From Paraburkholderia sp. BL9I2N2 (GTDB taxonomy: Bacteria > Pseudomonadota > Gammaproteobacteria > Burkholderiales > Burkholderiaceae): 64,000 nt of DNA. Shown piece by piece: positions 26,335-35,712 of this stretch (positions are counted from its first letter, which is position 1; every line of letters starts with the position of its first letter). Where the stretch lies: positions 3,100,001-3,164,000 of the forward strand of contig NZ_SMGP01000001.1 in assembly GCF_004339745.1 (NCBI RefSeq). Direction: 5' to 3'. A program made the position numbers and the translations under genes. Below the pieces are notes generated by a model that saw only the letters and a program-made list of their open reading frames with translations, did not search any database and was not told the DNA's origin.

Positions 26335-29162
26335 CAGGTTTGCCCCACGGTTCGGTTAAGCCCGTATTGCTGCTGCATCGTGCGGGCCGTCGCACCCCTG
26401 CCCGACCGTATTCCGGACGCGATATGCGCATCGACCTTCTCGAGGATCACATCCAGCCGCAGACCGCCGTTTGCCATCTTCGTCTGGCTGACCTGCGCAC
26501 CGGCCGGCGCGTTATGGATATGCAGATCAACATTCGGTCCTGCCATCGAGCTGCTCGACGAGTCGTCACCGACATAGCCTCCGCTTGCGAAGCGATTCCG
26601 GCCGCTGACGCTTTGGCCGCCATTCAGTGCCTGAAGAAACGAACGCACGCCGGGCTGCGACACAACGCTTTCTTTCACCACGAACTCACCATTCGAAAGC
26701 TTCGCGTTGATGCTGTCGCTGGTTCCAGTGCCCGGCCCCGACACGTCGCCGCCGCTCGCGAACATCAGTCCCGCACCGGTTCCGAACAGTGCACCGCTGC
26801 CCTGAATCGAAGACGGCATCGTGAAATCGTAGGCGGCGCTTCCCGTGGCTGCGGTTGACGTCGGAAAGAGCGAACCGAACAGACCGTTGACGATGCTCGA
26901 GTACGCCTTGTTTGCGAAGAGCTGCGCAAACGAAGCGAGCATGCTGGAAACCATCGACTGAACCGCCTGTGCGGGCGTTCTGGAACCCGTCACGATGTCC
27001 GAAAACATCCCGGAGAAAGCACTCTTGCCGGCGTCGGCGAAATCCTGAAAGTAGTTCTGGCTATCGAGCATCGACTGCCGGATCTTGTCGCGCAGCTGGT
27101 CGAGACTGCGCAGCACACCCTCGTCGGTTGTTTGCCACGACAGCCTGTTCACCTGGTCGTACAGTGACTGCAACGACTGCACGGTGTCGGCCGAATTCGA
27201 ACGCAATTGCGAAAACGCATCAAGCAGCCCGGTCACACCCGTCTGCTGGTCGAGCGAAATGCTGTTCTGTGCCTCTTTCGACTGCGTGATGACGTCGTTG
27301 TATTGCGCGATCAGGACCGTGAGCTGCCGGTTCTGGTCGAGGAATGCGGCGCCACTCAGATCGCCCGTCGTCGCTGCCTGCAGCATCGCACCGCGGTTCT
27401 TTTCATCGTAGTCGTGTGCAGCCTTTGGAGCGCTCACACCGGCCTGAGCGAGAAGCGCATCGCGCGTATCCTCGATGGACTTCTGGTACTTGCGCTGCGC
27501 CTCAGTCTGCTGCGTCAGGTAGACCGCATCCTTCGCGGCGTTATCCTGCCGGACCCTGGCGATTTTCGTGTCGACCTCACCGATCTCCTGCGTGATCTTG
27601 ATCCGTTCGTCGAGGGGCGCTTTCCAGTACGCATCCTGCAGCGTTTTCTTTTCCTGCTCGTAGGCCGCAATCTGCTTCTGCGCGGCATCGTCGGCCGCGG
27701 TGATTTCTGCCGTGTAGAAAGTCTGGTCCGAAATCAAAGTAGCTTTGTGCAGCGCCTGCAACTGGTCGTCCGCCGCCTTGTACGCCGACTGGATCAGATC
27801 CAGCCCGTTTTTTGTCGTCTGCAACGCAGCATCGAGCATGCTCTTGCGGACCTTGTTCGCCTCAGCCTGGCCCGAATGGTCGCTGTACTGCTTGCGCAGA
27901 TAAGCCTCATCGGCGGCCTGCTGCTGCTTCGAAACCGGACTGTTCGGATTGGCCTTGTTATAGTCGGCGACCTTTTTGCGGTAGTCATCCCGCGCCTGAC
28001 TGACGCGATTGATGCCCTTTTCTTCGTCCTGCAGCTTCTTCAGAAAGTCCGATGCGGCGATACCAGCCTGCTGCGTCTGCGCCTGCTGCGACTTCTCCGT
28101 CGCTGCATCCTGTGCACGCAAAGCATCACGATTCAGCGATTCAAGCTTCGCATGCGCCGCCTGAAGCTGTGGTTGCAGCAGATCAGCATTCATCTGGCCG
28201 CTGGGTGCAATCAACGCGTTTTGAAGCCGCTGCACTTCCGCCGTTGCACTCGCGATCTGCTCGGCCGCCGTCTCCGCGCGACCGATAGATTTCATCCATT
28301 CCCACGCGCCACTGACGGCATTGCCGACTTTTCGCCACGCAGTTTCCAGCAGCCCCAGGTTTTTAAGCGACTCGTTGCGCAACTGATCGTCGAGTGCTTT
28401 CGCGACAACCAGCATCGCACCCTGCTTGTCACCCGCGTCTTCAAGCTGCCGGATGTAATCGTATTGCGCCGTCGTGATGAAGTGCATGCTCTGGTTATGC
28501 TGCTCGGCCCACTTCGCGACGCCTTCGGGCATCCTGGCGTAATCCTTGGCGATATCGTCCAGCTTCTCCCCGGTCAGGTCGTGCATGCGTACGACGTCTT
28601 CACCAAGCACTTCGAGCGACTGTCCCGTGATCTGACCTGTGGAGACCAACGCCTGAAGGCCGGCGCGTGCGGTCCCGAAACTGTCTCCGGTGCCGGCGGA
28701 AATCTGCTGCGCAAGCGCTGCGAAACTGCTCGCTGTCAACCCTGCATAGTTGCCCGTGACCTGCAGCGACTTGCTTAGCGTCTCCGCCTCTTCGTGGCCC
28801 TTGTATGCCGCTACCGCGAACAGGCCAAGTCCCGCGACCACGGCCCCCACCGCGAGCCCGACTGGACTCAGAATGAACCTGAATGCATCGATCTGTTCGC
28901 CGAACACCATCAGCGAACCGCCGAAGTTCTTGAAATTGCCGGTTGCGAGCTCGTGCGCCATGACGAGCAACTCCCGCCGCGCGCCGGCCGTATGCGCGCC
29001 AATCTTGTCCATGCCGGCGGCTCCGTCCGCACCCGCCTTCCCGACGGTTGAGCCCATTGCCTGCGCATCTGATCTGATGCCACGCGCACCCGCCTGGTAG
29101 GACGACGGGTCCATCGTGATCTGCACGACCAGCTGCCCGAGCGACCCACTTGTTCCAGCCAT
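26334..29162 (-). CDS. Tail tape measure protein
   Basis: A 942-residue protein with an N-terminal TMP domain (LVVQITMDPSSYQAGARGIRSDA), hydrophobic segments near 110-130 (LSPVGLAVGAVVAGLGLFAVAAY), long Gln/Ala/Lys-rich coiled coils (about 290-620) and a glycine-rich C-terminal end (FASGGDVSGPGTG, ASGGYVGDDSSS). Length sets the tail: by the usual rule of about 1.5 Å per residue it implies a tail near 140 nm. One dispersed palindrome lies inside at 27735. Confidence 0.9.
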   Translation of the reverse strand: MAGTSGSLGQLVVQITMDPSSYQAGARGIRSDAQAMGSTVGKAGADGAAGMDKIGAHTAGARRELLVMAHELATGNFKNFGGSLMVFGEQIDAFRFILSPVGLAVGAVVAGLGLFAVAAYKGHEEAETLSKSLQVTGNYAGLTASSFAALAQQISAGTGDSFGTARAGLQALVSTGQITGQSLEVLGEDVVRMHDLTGEKLDDIAKDYARMPEGVAKWAEQHNQSMHFITTAQYDYIRQLEDAGDKQGAMLVVAKALDDQLRNESLKNLGLLETAWRKVGNAVSGAWEWMKSIGRAETAAEQIASATAEVQRLQNALIAPSGQMNADLLQPQLQAAHAKLESLNRDALRAQDAATEKSQQAQTQQAGIAASDFLKKLQDEEKGINRVSQARDDYRKKVADYNKANPNSPVSKQQQAADEAYLRKQYSDHSGQAEANKVRKSMLDAALQTTKNGLDLIQSAYKAADDQLQALHKATLISDQTFYTAEITAADDAAQKQIAAYEQEKKTLQDAYWKAPLDERIKITQEIGEVDTKIARVRQDNAAKDAVYLTQQTEAQRKYQKSIEDTRDALLAQAGVSAPKAAHDYDEKNRGAMLQAATTGDLSGAAFLDQNRQLTVLIAQYNDVITQSKEAQNSISLDQQTGVTGLLDAFSQLRSNSADTVQSLQSLYDQVNRLSWQTTDEGVLRSLDQLRDKIRQSMLDSQNYFQDFADAGKSAFSGMFSDIVTGSRTPAQAVQSMVSSMLASFAQLFANKAYSSIVNGLFGSLFPTSTAATGSAAYDFTMPSSIQGSGALFGTGAGLMFASGGDVSGPGTGTSDSINAKLSNGEFVVKESVVSQPGVRSFLQALNGGQSVSGRNRFASGGYVGDDSSSSSMAGPNVDLHIHNAPAGAQVSQTKMANGGLRLDVILEKVDAHIASGIRSGRGATARTMQQQYGLNRTVGQT
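27735..27747. repeat. Dispersed palindrome copy 7 (12/13)
   Basis: CAAAGTAGCTTTG, inside the tape measure gene. Confidence 0.75.
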
Positions 29163-29177
29163 ATCGATCCGCCAATG

Positions 29178-29199
29178 AAAAAGCCCCTCAACGAGGGGC
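29178..29199 (-). terminator. Intrinsic terminator before the tape measure gene region
   Basis: On the reverse strand GCCCCTC, loop GTT, GAGGGGC, then TTTTT. It lies between the G/GT coding region and the tape measure start. Confidence 0.8.
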
Positions 29200-29213
29200 G
29201 TCTGCAGACAGGG

Positions 29214-29639
29214 CTATTCAGGCAGCAACGCATCGAGTGCGGCTTCTTCCATCACCCTGAGTTTCTGAAATATCGCGGCGCAGCGCTTCGGTTTGATACC
29301 CATCATCCGAAAGACGGGTTCGATTGCCGCATAGTCGAGACCGGTATGAATGAGGCGGGCTCTGGTCATCGTTGAAATAGCGACCGTACGCCATTGCGTC
29401 GACAGCGCAAGGAACACCTGAACGGCCCGCCAGTTCTCCGGATAGACCTCGAAGTCGTTTTCAGCCTGCTGCTCGCGCGCCCTTTCGACATCCTCCGGTC
29501 GTGCACCGAAAGCCGCGAGCGCGGCCGCGACGCCGGCATCGACCCGACTGTCATCAACCGCGACACCCGCCCACCGCCGCGCCGCGTCAATCAGTTTTTT
29601 CGTGCTGCTCCCGACGTATTCAGCAGGAACGCATCCCAC
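29214..29639 (-). CDS. GT-type extension of the tail assembly chaperone (DUF1799), made by -1 frameshift
   Basis: A DUF1799-like domain (KKLIDAARRWAGVAVDD onward, YPENWRAVQVFLALSTQWR). Upstream of KKL the frame has no ribosome-binding site and no convincing start. It overlaps the end of the G-like gene, whose last codons contain the slippery heptamer AAAAAAC, so the domain is almost certainly fused to the chaperone by programmed -1 frameshift, as with lambda G-GT. The fused protein would be about 240 residues. Confidence 0.8.
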   Translation of the reverse strand: MGCVPAEYVGSSTKKLIDAARRWAGVAVDDSRVDAGVAAALAAFGARPEDVERAREQQAENDFEVYPENWRAVQVFLALSTQWRTVAISTMTRARLIHTGLDYAAIEPVFRMMGIKPKRCAAIFQKLRVMEEAALDALLPE

Positions 29640-29929
29640 AGGGCCACGATCGCGTGGGGAATCTGCAGCAGCGCATCACGGTACTGCGTGGTGAACGGCA
29701 GAACCGCACCATCCTCGCCCTTCAATCCCGACCAGCCGACCAGCACATCCGCCAGCACCACATAGGCCAACTGGCCCGACTTCATGAGCGCTTCCGCCTC
29801 ATCACGCTTGAGCCGTTTGAACTCGGCCGTGAATTCGTGCGTTTCGAGCGAACCATCGTCAGCAGTGCCGGGTTCGACGACCCTGACGAGTGTCGTGAAG
29901 GTTGGATTTTTTGCGAGAACGTATGGCAT
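29591..29929 (-). CDS. Tail assembly chaperone, lambda G-like
   Basis: A 112-residue protein (MPYVLAKNPTFTTLVRVVEPG, KRLKRDEAEALMKSGQLAYVVLADVLVGWSG) in the lambda G position between tail tube and tape measure. The start at 29929 is chosen by GAGG seven bases upstream. The zero-frame stop follows the AAAAAAC slippery site by one codon. Confidence 0.8.
   Translation of the reverse strand: MPYVLAKNPTFTTLVRVVEPGTADDGSLETHEFTAEFKRLKRDEAEALMKSGQLAYVVLADVLVGWSGLKGEDGAVLPFTTQYRDALLQIPHAIVALWDAFLLNTSGAARKN
29594..29600 (-). promoter_or_regulatory. -1 frameshift slippery heptamer
   Basis: AAAAAAC on the reverse strand, read in zero frame as AAA-AAC-TGA. Slippage gives AAA-AAA-CTG and continues into the DUF1799 domain. 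Confidence 0.8.
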
Positions 29930-29944
29930 TCGAATCCTCAAATG

Positions 29945-29969
29945 AAAACGGGCCGCACATGGCGGCCCG
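29945..29969 (-). terminator. Intrinsic terminator between tail tube and chaperone genes
   Basis: A perfect 8-bp stem CGGGCCGC / GCGGCCCG with a 5-base loop; TTTT follows on the reverse strand. Confidence 0.75.
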
Positions 29970-29982
29970 CGTCGTTGAACTG

Positions 29983-29995
29983 CAAAGTTACTTTA
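29983..29995. repeat. Dispersed palindrome copy 8 (12/13)
   Basis: CAAAGTTACTTTA, across the 3' end of the tail tube gene. Confidence 0.75.
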
Positions 29996-30926
29996 CGGTG
30001 ATGATGAGCTCGTCGTTGCCGGCGTCCGGCGTGACCGTGAGCGTCGCATCGAGCATGACCTTGTTGTCCTGATCCGTGTACGACGGGTCGGTCAGCTGTA
30101 CCTTTGGCGCGTCGAGCTGGACGATGTTGCCGGCACCGACACCGTGCGTGATCGTCAGCGCACCGAGCAGCGCGTCTTTAGCGGAGGTCCACCAGTCCTT
30201 GTCCGCGACCGAGCCGAGCTGCATGGTGATCTTGCCCGTCGGCTTCCGGTCTGTGACTTCCGCCCGCTCGTAACCGATCAGTTGCGACCAGTTCAGTGTG
30301 TTGGCGATGTCGAGCGACAACGCCTGCAACGGACCGCTATACGCGTGCATCTGCCATGTGGTGAACTGCGTGCTCGCGACCTTCGGCACCAGGAATTTCG
30401 AGAAGTCCGTGCCGGCCGGAATCGGCGAATCCGTCACCGGGTTATAGACGCCCATGAAGTGGAATTTCAGCTTCGGGATCTGCTTGACCGTAAAGTCCCA
30501 CGAGACCGTGCCGTACGCATCGGTGAGCTTATGCAGGAGACCGTCGAGGTAGTAATACAGCGTCAATGGCGTGGTCGGCTGCACACTGACGGGCGCATAG
30601 ACAACGCTCGTGTCTGCCGTGACCGTTTCGGAGAAGTAGCAGGGGACCAGCAGCCTCCCCCATGCCGGCGGCGTACCTGCGACGCCCGAGGCGGCCACTT
30701 CGATCTCGAAGTCGAGCTCGGCGTGACAGCCGGCCGTGAGCTGCTGGTCGTTGCCGAAGAACGGGCGGATCGTGTCGCGCGATACATAGTCGGCCGCGAC
30801 CGGCTTGGCGCTGATGTTGCTGACCAGCATCGCATCGTCGGCGGATGTCGGTACGGCCGGCGTGCCGATCGCGACCTGCAGTGCCGCCAGCACGACGGAA
30901 TTCTTCATTGATTTGGACCCGGCCAT
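29988..30926 (-). CDS. Major tail (tube) protein
   Basis: A 312-residue protein of the phage tail tube type. The N-terminus reads SMKNSVVLAALQVAIGTPAVPTSADDAMLV; the middle has repeated beta segments (LDFEIEVAASGVAGTPPAWGRLLVPCYFSETV). A C-terminal Ig-like end (VMLDATLTVTPDAGNDELIITVK) is typical. It polymerises around the tape measure. The 3' end contains a near-perfect dispersed palindrome (29983). Confidence 0.85.
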   Translation of the reverse strand: MAGSKSMKNSVVLAALQVAIGTPAVPTSADDAMLVSNISAKPVAADYVSRDTIRPFFGNDQQLTAGCHAELDFEIEVAASGVAGTPPAWGRLLVPCYFSETVTADTSVVYAPVSVQPTTPLTLYYYLDGLLHKLTDAYGTVSWDFTVKQIPKLKFHFMGVYNPVTDSPIPAGTDFSKFLVPKVASTQFTTWQMHAYSGPLQALSLDIANTLNWSQLIGYERAEVTDRKPTGKITMQLGSVADKDWWTSAKDALLGALTITHGVGAGNIVQLDAPKVQLTDPSYTDQDNKVMLDATLTVTPDAGNDELIITVK

Positions 30927-30968
30927 ATCAACTCCTCTAGGTTGGTAGGTGACGCTGCGACCGCGATG

Positions 30969-31397
30969 TCAGGCGATCAGGCTGTCGGTGTTCGTTTGAT
31001 ACAGAATCGTGTAGTGCAACGTCACGACACCGACGCCGCCCTCAATCTCCGCAGTCTCCGGTTCGTCGGTCGTTTCCTCATTGACGCCGACCACACCGTC
31101 AGCGTCGAAATGCATAAGGATCGGATGAGCAAACTCGAACAGTTCGTCGGCGGCCCGGTCCGGAGCTGGGTCGCGAACGACCGCTGTCAGCATCAGGGCA
31201 CACGATCGGGTCGTCCGACCGATATTCGAGTCGGCAACCACATCGCGCCCACGATGCACAACAAGCGCCGGAGACTCTCCGCTGTCGATTGCCTCCGCTA
31301 TCGACCGTTTGAGTGTCGTGCCGAGCGCCTGCAGACCGGGGTCTGCCTCGAGCAAACTCATCAGGGCAGCGACATAGGATTCGCGGCGCGTGGTCAT
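30969..31397 (-). CDS. Tail terminator / minor tail U-like protein
   Basis: A 142-residue alpha/beta protein (SYVAALMSLLEADPGLQALGTTLKRSI, CALMLTAVVRDPAP, GGVGVVTLHYTILYQT). Size and position just upstream of the tail tube fit the tail-terminator class (lambda U-like). ATGA overlap with the preceding gene. Confidence 0.65.
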   Translation of the reverse strand: MTTRRESYVAALMSLLEADPGLQALGTTLKRSIAEAIDSGESPALVVHRGRDVVADSNIGRTTRSCALMLTAVVRDPAPDRAADELFEFAHPILMHFDADGVVGVNEETTDEPETAEIEGGVGVVTLHYTILYQTNTDSLIA

Positions 31398-31711
31398 TTC
31401 AACGCCTCCAGATCGGCCACGCTGAAGAAGCCGTCGTCTTTACGACGCGGCGGTCGTCGCACGCGATAACGAACCGATCCGATCGTGAGCGTCGAATCAC
31501 GGCGCAGGTCCGGCAGGTCAGCACTCTGGTACTCGATCTGATAGTCAGTCACCGTGACCTGACCGTCGAGCTGCAGTTCGTCCGGCGACATGAATCCAAC
31601 CTGGACGTCTCGCGTTGAGCCATCGCCCAACGCGAGCGTCGCGGTCTTCAGCATGCCAGCGGCTGCGAACGCACCCCAGAACACGCCCGGATCAAAATCG
31701 CCTACAGCCAC
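31394..31711 (-). CDS. Head-tail joining protein
   Basis: A 105-residue protein with beta content (VTVTDYQIEYQSADLPDL, STLTIGSVRYRVRRPP) located between the DUF2190 gene and the tail terminator, where lambdoid phages keep head completion proteins. It overlaps DUF2190 by 10 bp. Assignment is by position. Confidence 0.6.
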   Translation of the reverse strand: MAVGDFDPGVFWGAFAAAGMLKTATLALGDGSTRDVQVGFMSPDELQLDGQVTVTDYQIEYQSADLPDLRRDSTLTIGSVRYRVRRPPRRKDDGFFSVADLEALK

Positions 31712-32031
31712 AGTCGCACGCGCGCGGTTGCATCGGCTGCAGCCTTCGGCGCGGCGAAGTGACCGACCGGATCGTTCTCCGCTGCCGTCGCTGTGACAAC
31801 GCCGGTTGCCGGATCCAGATACGCGCGGTCGCCAACGACCGCAGCACCATTGGTCGCGCTCGGGAACTCGTACACACCGCCGGTGTTGTACTCACCCTCT
31901 ACGTTGGCAGCATAGGTGCCCGAAGCGACGGCCGGCAGCTTGCCGTTGCCGAGCAGCACCAGTTGGCCGGAGGTGACCGCTGCCGCCAGCGTGGCCGTGA
32001 GTGTGCGGCCCTTTTGAATGAAGTTATTCAT
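31702..32031 (-). CDS. DUF2190 capsid-associated protein
   Basis: A 109-residue protein of DUF2190 type (NNFIQKGRTLTATLAAAVTSGQLVLLGNGKLPAVA). These are found next to major capsid genes and probably decorate the head. It lies 67 bp downstream of the capsid gene. Confidence 0.8.
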   Translation of the reverse strand: MNNFIQKGRTLTATLAAAVTSGQLVLLGNGKLPAVASGTYAANVEGEYNTGGVYEFPSATNGAAVVGDRAYLDPATGVVTATAAENDPVGHFAAPKAAADATARVRLWL

Positions 32032-32098
32032 AGATCAGTTCCTTCTGAAGTTGAAATAGACTGAACTGCACCAGCACGAGGCCGGCGCAAGTGCGGGG

Positions 32099-34171
32099 TT
32101 ACTGGCCCGGATTCCTGAACAGGCCACGATAGTCGATTGCCTTCGCAGCGAAATCGAGCCGCGCCTTGACCTTCAGGCCGTCGACGTCGAAATCCAGGTC
32201 CTGCTCCGTGTACAAGCCCTGCTCGCCTTCGAGGTAGCAGAATTCGACCGTGTCGATCGCGGACGGATCGGCGGCCAGATACCAGCTCGACGCGCTGACC
32301 GCATCCAGACGAGGCTCGACGATCGGCGTGAGCGTGTTGAAGAACGGGTTTTGCTGCGTGGCCTGATTCGGCGTGTACTGGTTGCTGGTGTACTGACCAG
32401 CGATCGTTTCGAGCGCAGCCGGCACGAGCAGGAACTTCGGCGCAGTATTGAGCGGCGTACCGTCGCCCGGCGCTTTCTGCACGCGCATCGCTGTACGGCC
32501 AGCCGTCAGCGTGTCGATTGAGATCGCGCCGCCCGCGCCGAGGTTCGCATGCTGGGCATGAAACAGCGCCTTGCCGTCCGACATGGCGGGGTTGGCGGTC
32601 AGGCAGCCGTAGACGACATCGGACTCGAGGTTTGCCGCAGCGCGGCCGAAATACAGCGGCACGCGTTGCAGCGCAGAAAGATCGTCGTTGATGATCATCT
32701 GGCGCGTGAAGTTGATGATCTTTCCGTACGAGCCGAGCTGGATCACTTCACCGCTATCGGTCAGTTTGCCGTACTTGTATTCGCCGGTCTCGTTGATCTT
32801 TTCCAGCTTCAGGGCGCCGTCGACCTGCACGCGCGTCGCCGGACGGAAGTCCGTCAGCGAGCCCTGCCGTGCCCAGCTCGTGAAGGACCGCGGCGCCGCC
32901 GAATAGGCGTCGCGCAGCGTCCGGTTAATCACGTTGCCGAAGACGATCGGCAGATCCGACGTCGAGGTGTATCCCGCACGGCCCGTCATACCGAGTGCCA
33001 TGCCAGCCAGCTGGCGAAGGTCCATGCCACGCGTGTCGACGCCAGCCCCTTCCAGCGCCTCGCGGCACATTTCCCGCAGCGTCATGCCGCGATACTGGCG
33101 GGCCGCATCGTTCAGCTCATGACGTGGGTTCACGCGATGCATCACCGCATCGGTCATCGCCGTGCGACGAACATCGGTCTCGTCGGTCACGGTGACGATG
33201 TTGGCGGCACCACGCTGGGGATTGGCCGCCGAACGCTCAGCCTGCAGGCGCAGGATTTCTTCTCGCGCGGCTTCGACGGTCACGCCACGTTCAATAAAGC
33301 CCTCGAGCAGCTGGTCCTGGTTGTCCAGCACGCTCGCGCGCACTGCCGTGCGCAGATCCATCATGCGCTGACGTTCGGCTTGCGCGCCCGCAGTGCGAGC
33401 GGCTTCGTTCTGGGCCGCAGCGTCATCGCTTCGTGCCGCCGTAGTGGTTTGCGAACCGGACGGTTGTGCGGGGGTTTGAGGTTGGTTTTCACCGGGCATC
33501 ACAGCTCCTTGGTTAAGTTGCGAGGCGTCGGCCCCGTCAGATGAAGTCCCTGCGCTTCGATCGATGAATTCACAGGGGAAAAAACGTTGTTGTTCGGATG
33601 CGCCGCCCGCGCTGCGCACGGTTGCATTCGGATCGGCCGGAATGGAGACCAGCGAAATTTCATACGGCTCCCAGTCGATCGCCCGATAGATCCACTGGTC
33701 GTTGCTTTCCTGACCCGGCGGGATCATGTCGATCCGATAGGTCCGGTAACCGAAAGAGACGTTGCGAAGGATCCCGTCCTGCACGTCCTGGAAATAAGGC
33801 TGCACGGCATCGCGTGCCGAAAAGCGCAGCGTCGCCTGGCCGGTACTGTTCCCGTCGTCCAATGAGGCGGTGGAAACAACGCCGAGCACCGAATCAAGAC
33901 CGCCCCAGCGATCGTGATCGTTGAGCACCGGGGCGTTTCCGGATTGCAGCCGGTCCATCCGGACCGCGCCCGGATCGGTGCTGAGCTCTTCCAGATAGGT
34001 TCGGTCGCGCATCCAGTCGTAGCGCTGTACCTGGGCACCGGCAGTCCAGGTGACATCCACCGTGCGATTCTGTGCATCGACCGACGAGACCGGCTGCAGC
34101 CGTGTCTGCAGGGGCATCGTCGAGGCAGACGTGCCGACGCCGCCTCGACGACCATTAACGGGTTCGGGCAT
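32099..34171 (-). CDS. Prohead protease - major capsid protein fusion
   Basis: A 690-residue polyprotein. Residues 1-190 are a U35/HK97-type prohead protease: catalytic His86 in LNDHDRWGG and a Ser in YEISLVSIPADP. Residues 190-330 are a Gln/Ala/Glu-rich scaffold-like linker. Residues 330-690 are an HK97-fold major capsid (SRFTSWARQ-like region, GKALFHAQHANLGAGG, PKFLLVPAALE). The protease would release the capsid part during head maturation. GGAGTG precedes the ATG. Such fusions are known in other phages. Confidence 0.9.
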   Translation of the reverse strand: MPEPVNGRRGGVGTSASTMPLQTRLQPVSSVDAQNRTVDVTWTAGAQVQRYDWMRDRTYLEELSTDPGAVRMDRLQSGNAPVLNDHDRWGGLDSVLGVVSTASLDDGNSTGQATLRFSARDAVQPYFQDVQDGILRNVSFGYRTYRIDMIPPGQESNDQWIYRAIDWEPYEISLVSIPADPNATVRSAGGASEQQRFFPCEFIDRSAGTSSDGADASQLNQGAVMPGENQPQTPAQPSGSQTTTAARSDDAAAQNEAARTAGAQAERQRMMDLRTAVRASVLDNQDQLLEGFIERGVTVEAAREEILRLQAERSAANPQRGAANIVTVTDETDVRRTAMTDAVMHRVNPRHELNDAARQYRGMTLREMCREALEGAGVDTRGMDLRQLAGMALGMTGRAGYTSTSDLPIVFGNVINRTLRDAYSAAPRSFTSWARQGSLTDFRPATRVQVDGALKLEKINETGEYKYGKLTDSGEVIQLGSYGKIINFTRQMIINDDLSALQRVPLYFGRAAANLESDVVYGCLTANPAMSDGKALFHAQHANLGAGGAISIDTLTAGRTAMRVQKAPGDGTPLNTAPKFLLVPAALETIAGQYTSNQYTPNQATQQNPFFNTLTPIVEPRLDAVSASSWYLAADPSAIDTVEFCYLEGEQGLYTEQDLDFDVDGLKVKARLDFAAKAIDYRGLFRNPGQ

Positions 34172-34186
34172 GGTTCACTCCAATAG

Positions 34187-34209
34187 AAAACGCCCGCATT
34201 GCGCGGGCG
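34187..34209 (-). terminator. Intrinsic terminator between portal and capsid genes
   Basis: A perfect 7-bp stem CGCCCGC / GCGGGCG, 5-base loop, then TTTT on the reverse strand. It lies inside the late operon. Confidence 0.8.
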
Positions 34210-34221
34210 TTGTAGAGGGTT

Positions 34222-34234
34222 CAAAGTTGCTTTG
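34222..34234. repeat. Dispersed palindrome copy 9 (12/13)
   Basis: CAAAGTTGCTTTG, between portal and capsid genes next to a terminator. Confidence 0.75.
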
Positions 34235-34241
34235 CAGGGAA

Positions 34242-35711
34242 CTACTGCGGCACAGTCGACAGGATCTGCTCCAGCCGGTCGAGGATGTCATGCGCCGATT
34301 TCGCTTCAAGCGAACGTCCCGAAACGGGCACCTCGATTGCGAGGGTGTCTACTTCGATCTCTGCATCGACCACGTCCGGGTCATCGCCAAGATCGCGAAT
34401 GCTTTGATGACGGCTTTTCAACCGAGCATCGATCAGGGCAATGATCCCGTTGGCTTCCCGCAGCGGATCGATGAACTCAATGCGCTGCGGCGACCACGAC
34501 ACGTCCGCCACGGGAAGTTTCGTTTTGCCGGCAAGGTATGCGGTCGCAACAAAACGGCGCGCAACGACCTCGCAGAACATCGGAATGAAGATCAGCCACA
34601 GTTCCTGCTCGAGCATGCGCTTGTATTCCATCTTGCCCATACGGCCGCTCGTGAAGTTCACCTGCGAGTAGTCGCCTGTCAGCTGCTCGTAGGTGGTGTC
34701 CGTACCGGCGGCGATCGCGCGCAGATCGACACGCACGTTGCTCTCGTATTCGGCGCTCGTCGCCGGCGCTGAAAATGTGACAGTCTCTCCCTGCCGCAGA
34801 TACTCAACCATGCCAGGCGACAGAGCCTCAACCCGGCGAAGGTCAGTTGGTGCAGTTGCAGTTGTGCGACCGACCTGAAACCCTTCGTCGCTCGTCGTGA
34901 CGAACGCCGCGAAGCAGGCCTCGATCTTCTTACGCACCAGCTCCGCGTCCTGATACTCGTCAAGATCCCGTGCCTTCCAGATAGCCGAGGCGAGCCACGG
35001 AAATCCACGCACCGAGTTCGGCCGATCGATGGCGTCAAAGAGGTGGATGATTTCCGACGCCGGCACAAAGCGGCTCAGCATGTTGCGAGGCACTGTTGCG
35101 ACTTCACCAGGATGCTGGTCAAAGAGCCAGTACCCGGTTCGCTGGCCGATCACATTGAACTGCACGCCGGCCACCACAAAGCCACCATCGACCAGCCCGA
35201 CTTTGAGCGTATCGAGATAGTCGATCTCGAGAACCTGCAGCTGCAGGGGCACCTCCATGCCGTCCTGCGGAAGACGCGTGCGGAACCGCACCAGCACTTC
35301 GCCCGACTCCTTGAGAGCCTTGTATGCCTGTGCCTGCTGTCCGTTGAAGTCCAGCAACCCGGCAGCGTCACTCACCTTGATCCAGCGTTTCCAGAGCTTC
35401 TGCAGAGCCTTGTCGGCAAATTTGGCCTGCACGCCGGTCCCGATCGCGTTCGCGACCATGATCTTGAGCGCCCGGCGGATATGCGGGTTGTTTCGTACAA
35501 GGTCGCGAGCGCGATTGCGCAGTACGCCGAGGGCGGGCATGACCTCCGCAGTCGCACTCGCGCCGGATGCACGCCACCCTGCCGCACGCGGACCGCGCTT
35601 GGCCCCGTCGAAGCCACGCGCGGCATTGATGGATACGCGTGCGCGCATCCTCCGCGCAGCGAGTCCCGGCGCCACGTACTCGATAGCCCTGTCGAGAATG
35701 TTTGTCTTCAT
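34242..35711 (-). CDS. Phage portal protein, lambda B family
   Basis: A 489-residue portal: TNILDRAIEYVAPGLAARRMRAR at the N-terminus, LRNRARDLVRNNPHIRRALKIMVANAIGTG and AFVTTSDEGF are typical of the lambda-type family. It forms the dodecameric DNA gate at a head vertex. It is followed upstream by gpW-like and terminase genes in standard order. Confidence 0.93.
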   Translation of the reverse strand: MKTNILDRAIEYVAPGLAARRMRARVSINAARGFDGAKRGPRAAGWRASGASATAEVMPALGVLRNRARDLVRNNPHIRRALKIMVANAIGTGVQAKFADKALQKLWKRWIKVSDAAGLLDFNGQQAQAYKALKESGEVLVRFRTRLPQDGMEVPLQLQVLEIDYLDTLKVGLVDGGFVVAGVQFNVIGQRTGYWLFDQHPGEVATVPRNMLSRFVPASEIIHLFDAIDRPNSVRGFPWLASAIWKARDLDEYQDAELVRKKIEACFAAFVTTSDEGFQVGRTTATAPTDLRRVEALSPGMVEYLRQGETVTFSAPATSAEYESNVRVDLRAIAAGTDTTYEQLTGDYSQVNFTSGRMGKMEYKRMLEQELWLIFIPMFCEVVARRFVATAYLAGKTKLPVADVSWSPQRIEFIDPLREANGIIALIDARLKSRHQSIRDLGDDPDVVDAEIEVDTLAIEVPVSGRSLEAKSAHDILDRLEQILSTVPQ

Positions 35712-35712
35712 G

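Noticed and set aside
32099..34171. Protease-capsid fusion as a novelty
   Set aside because: The fusion is real, but such proteins are already known in other phages.
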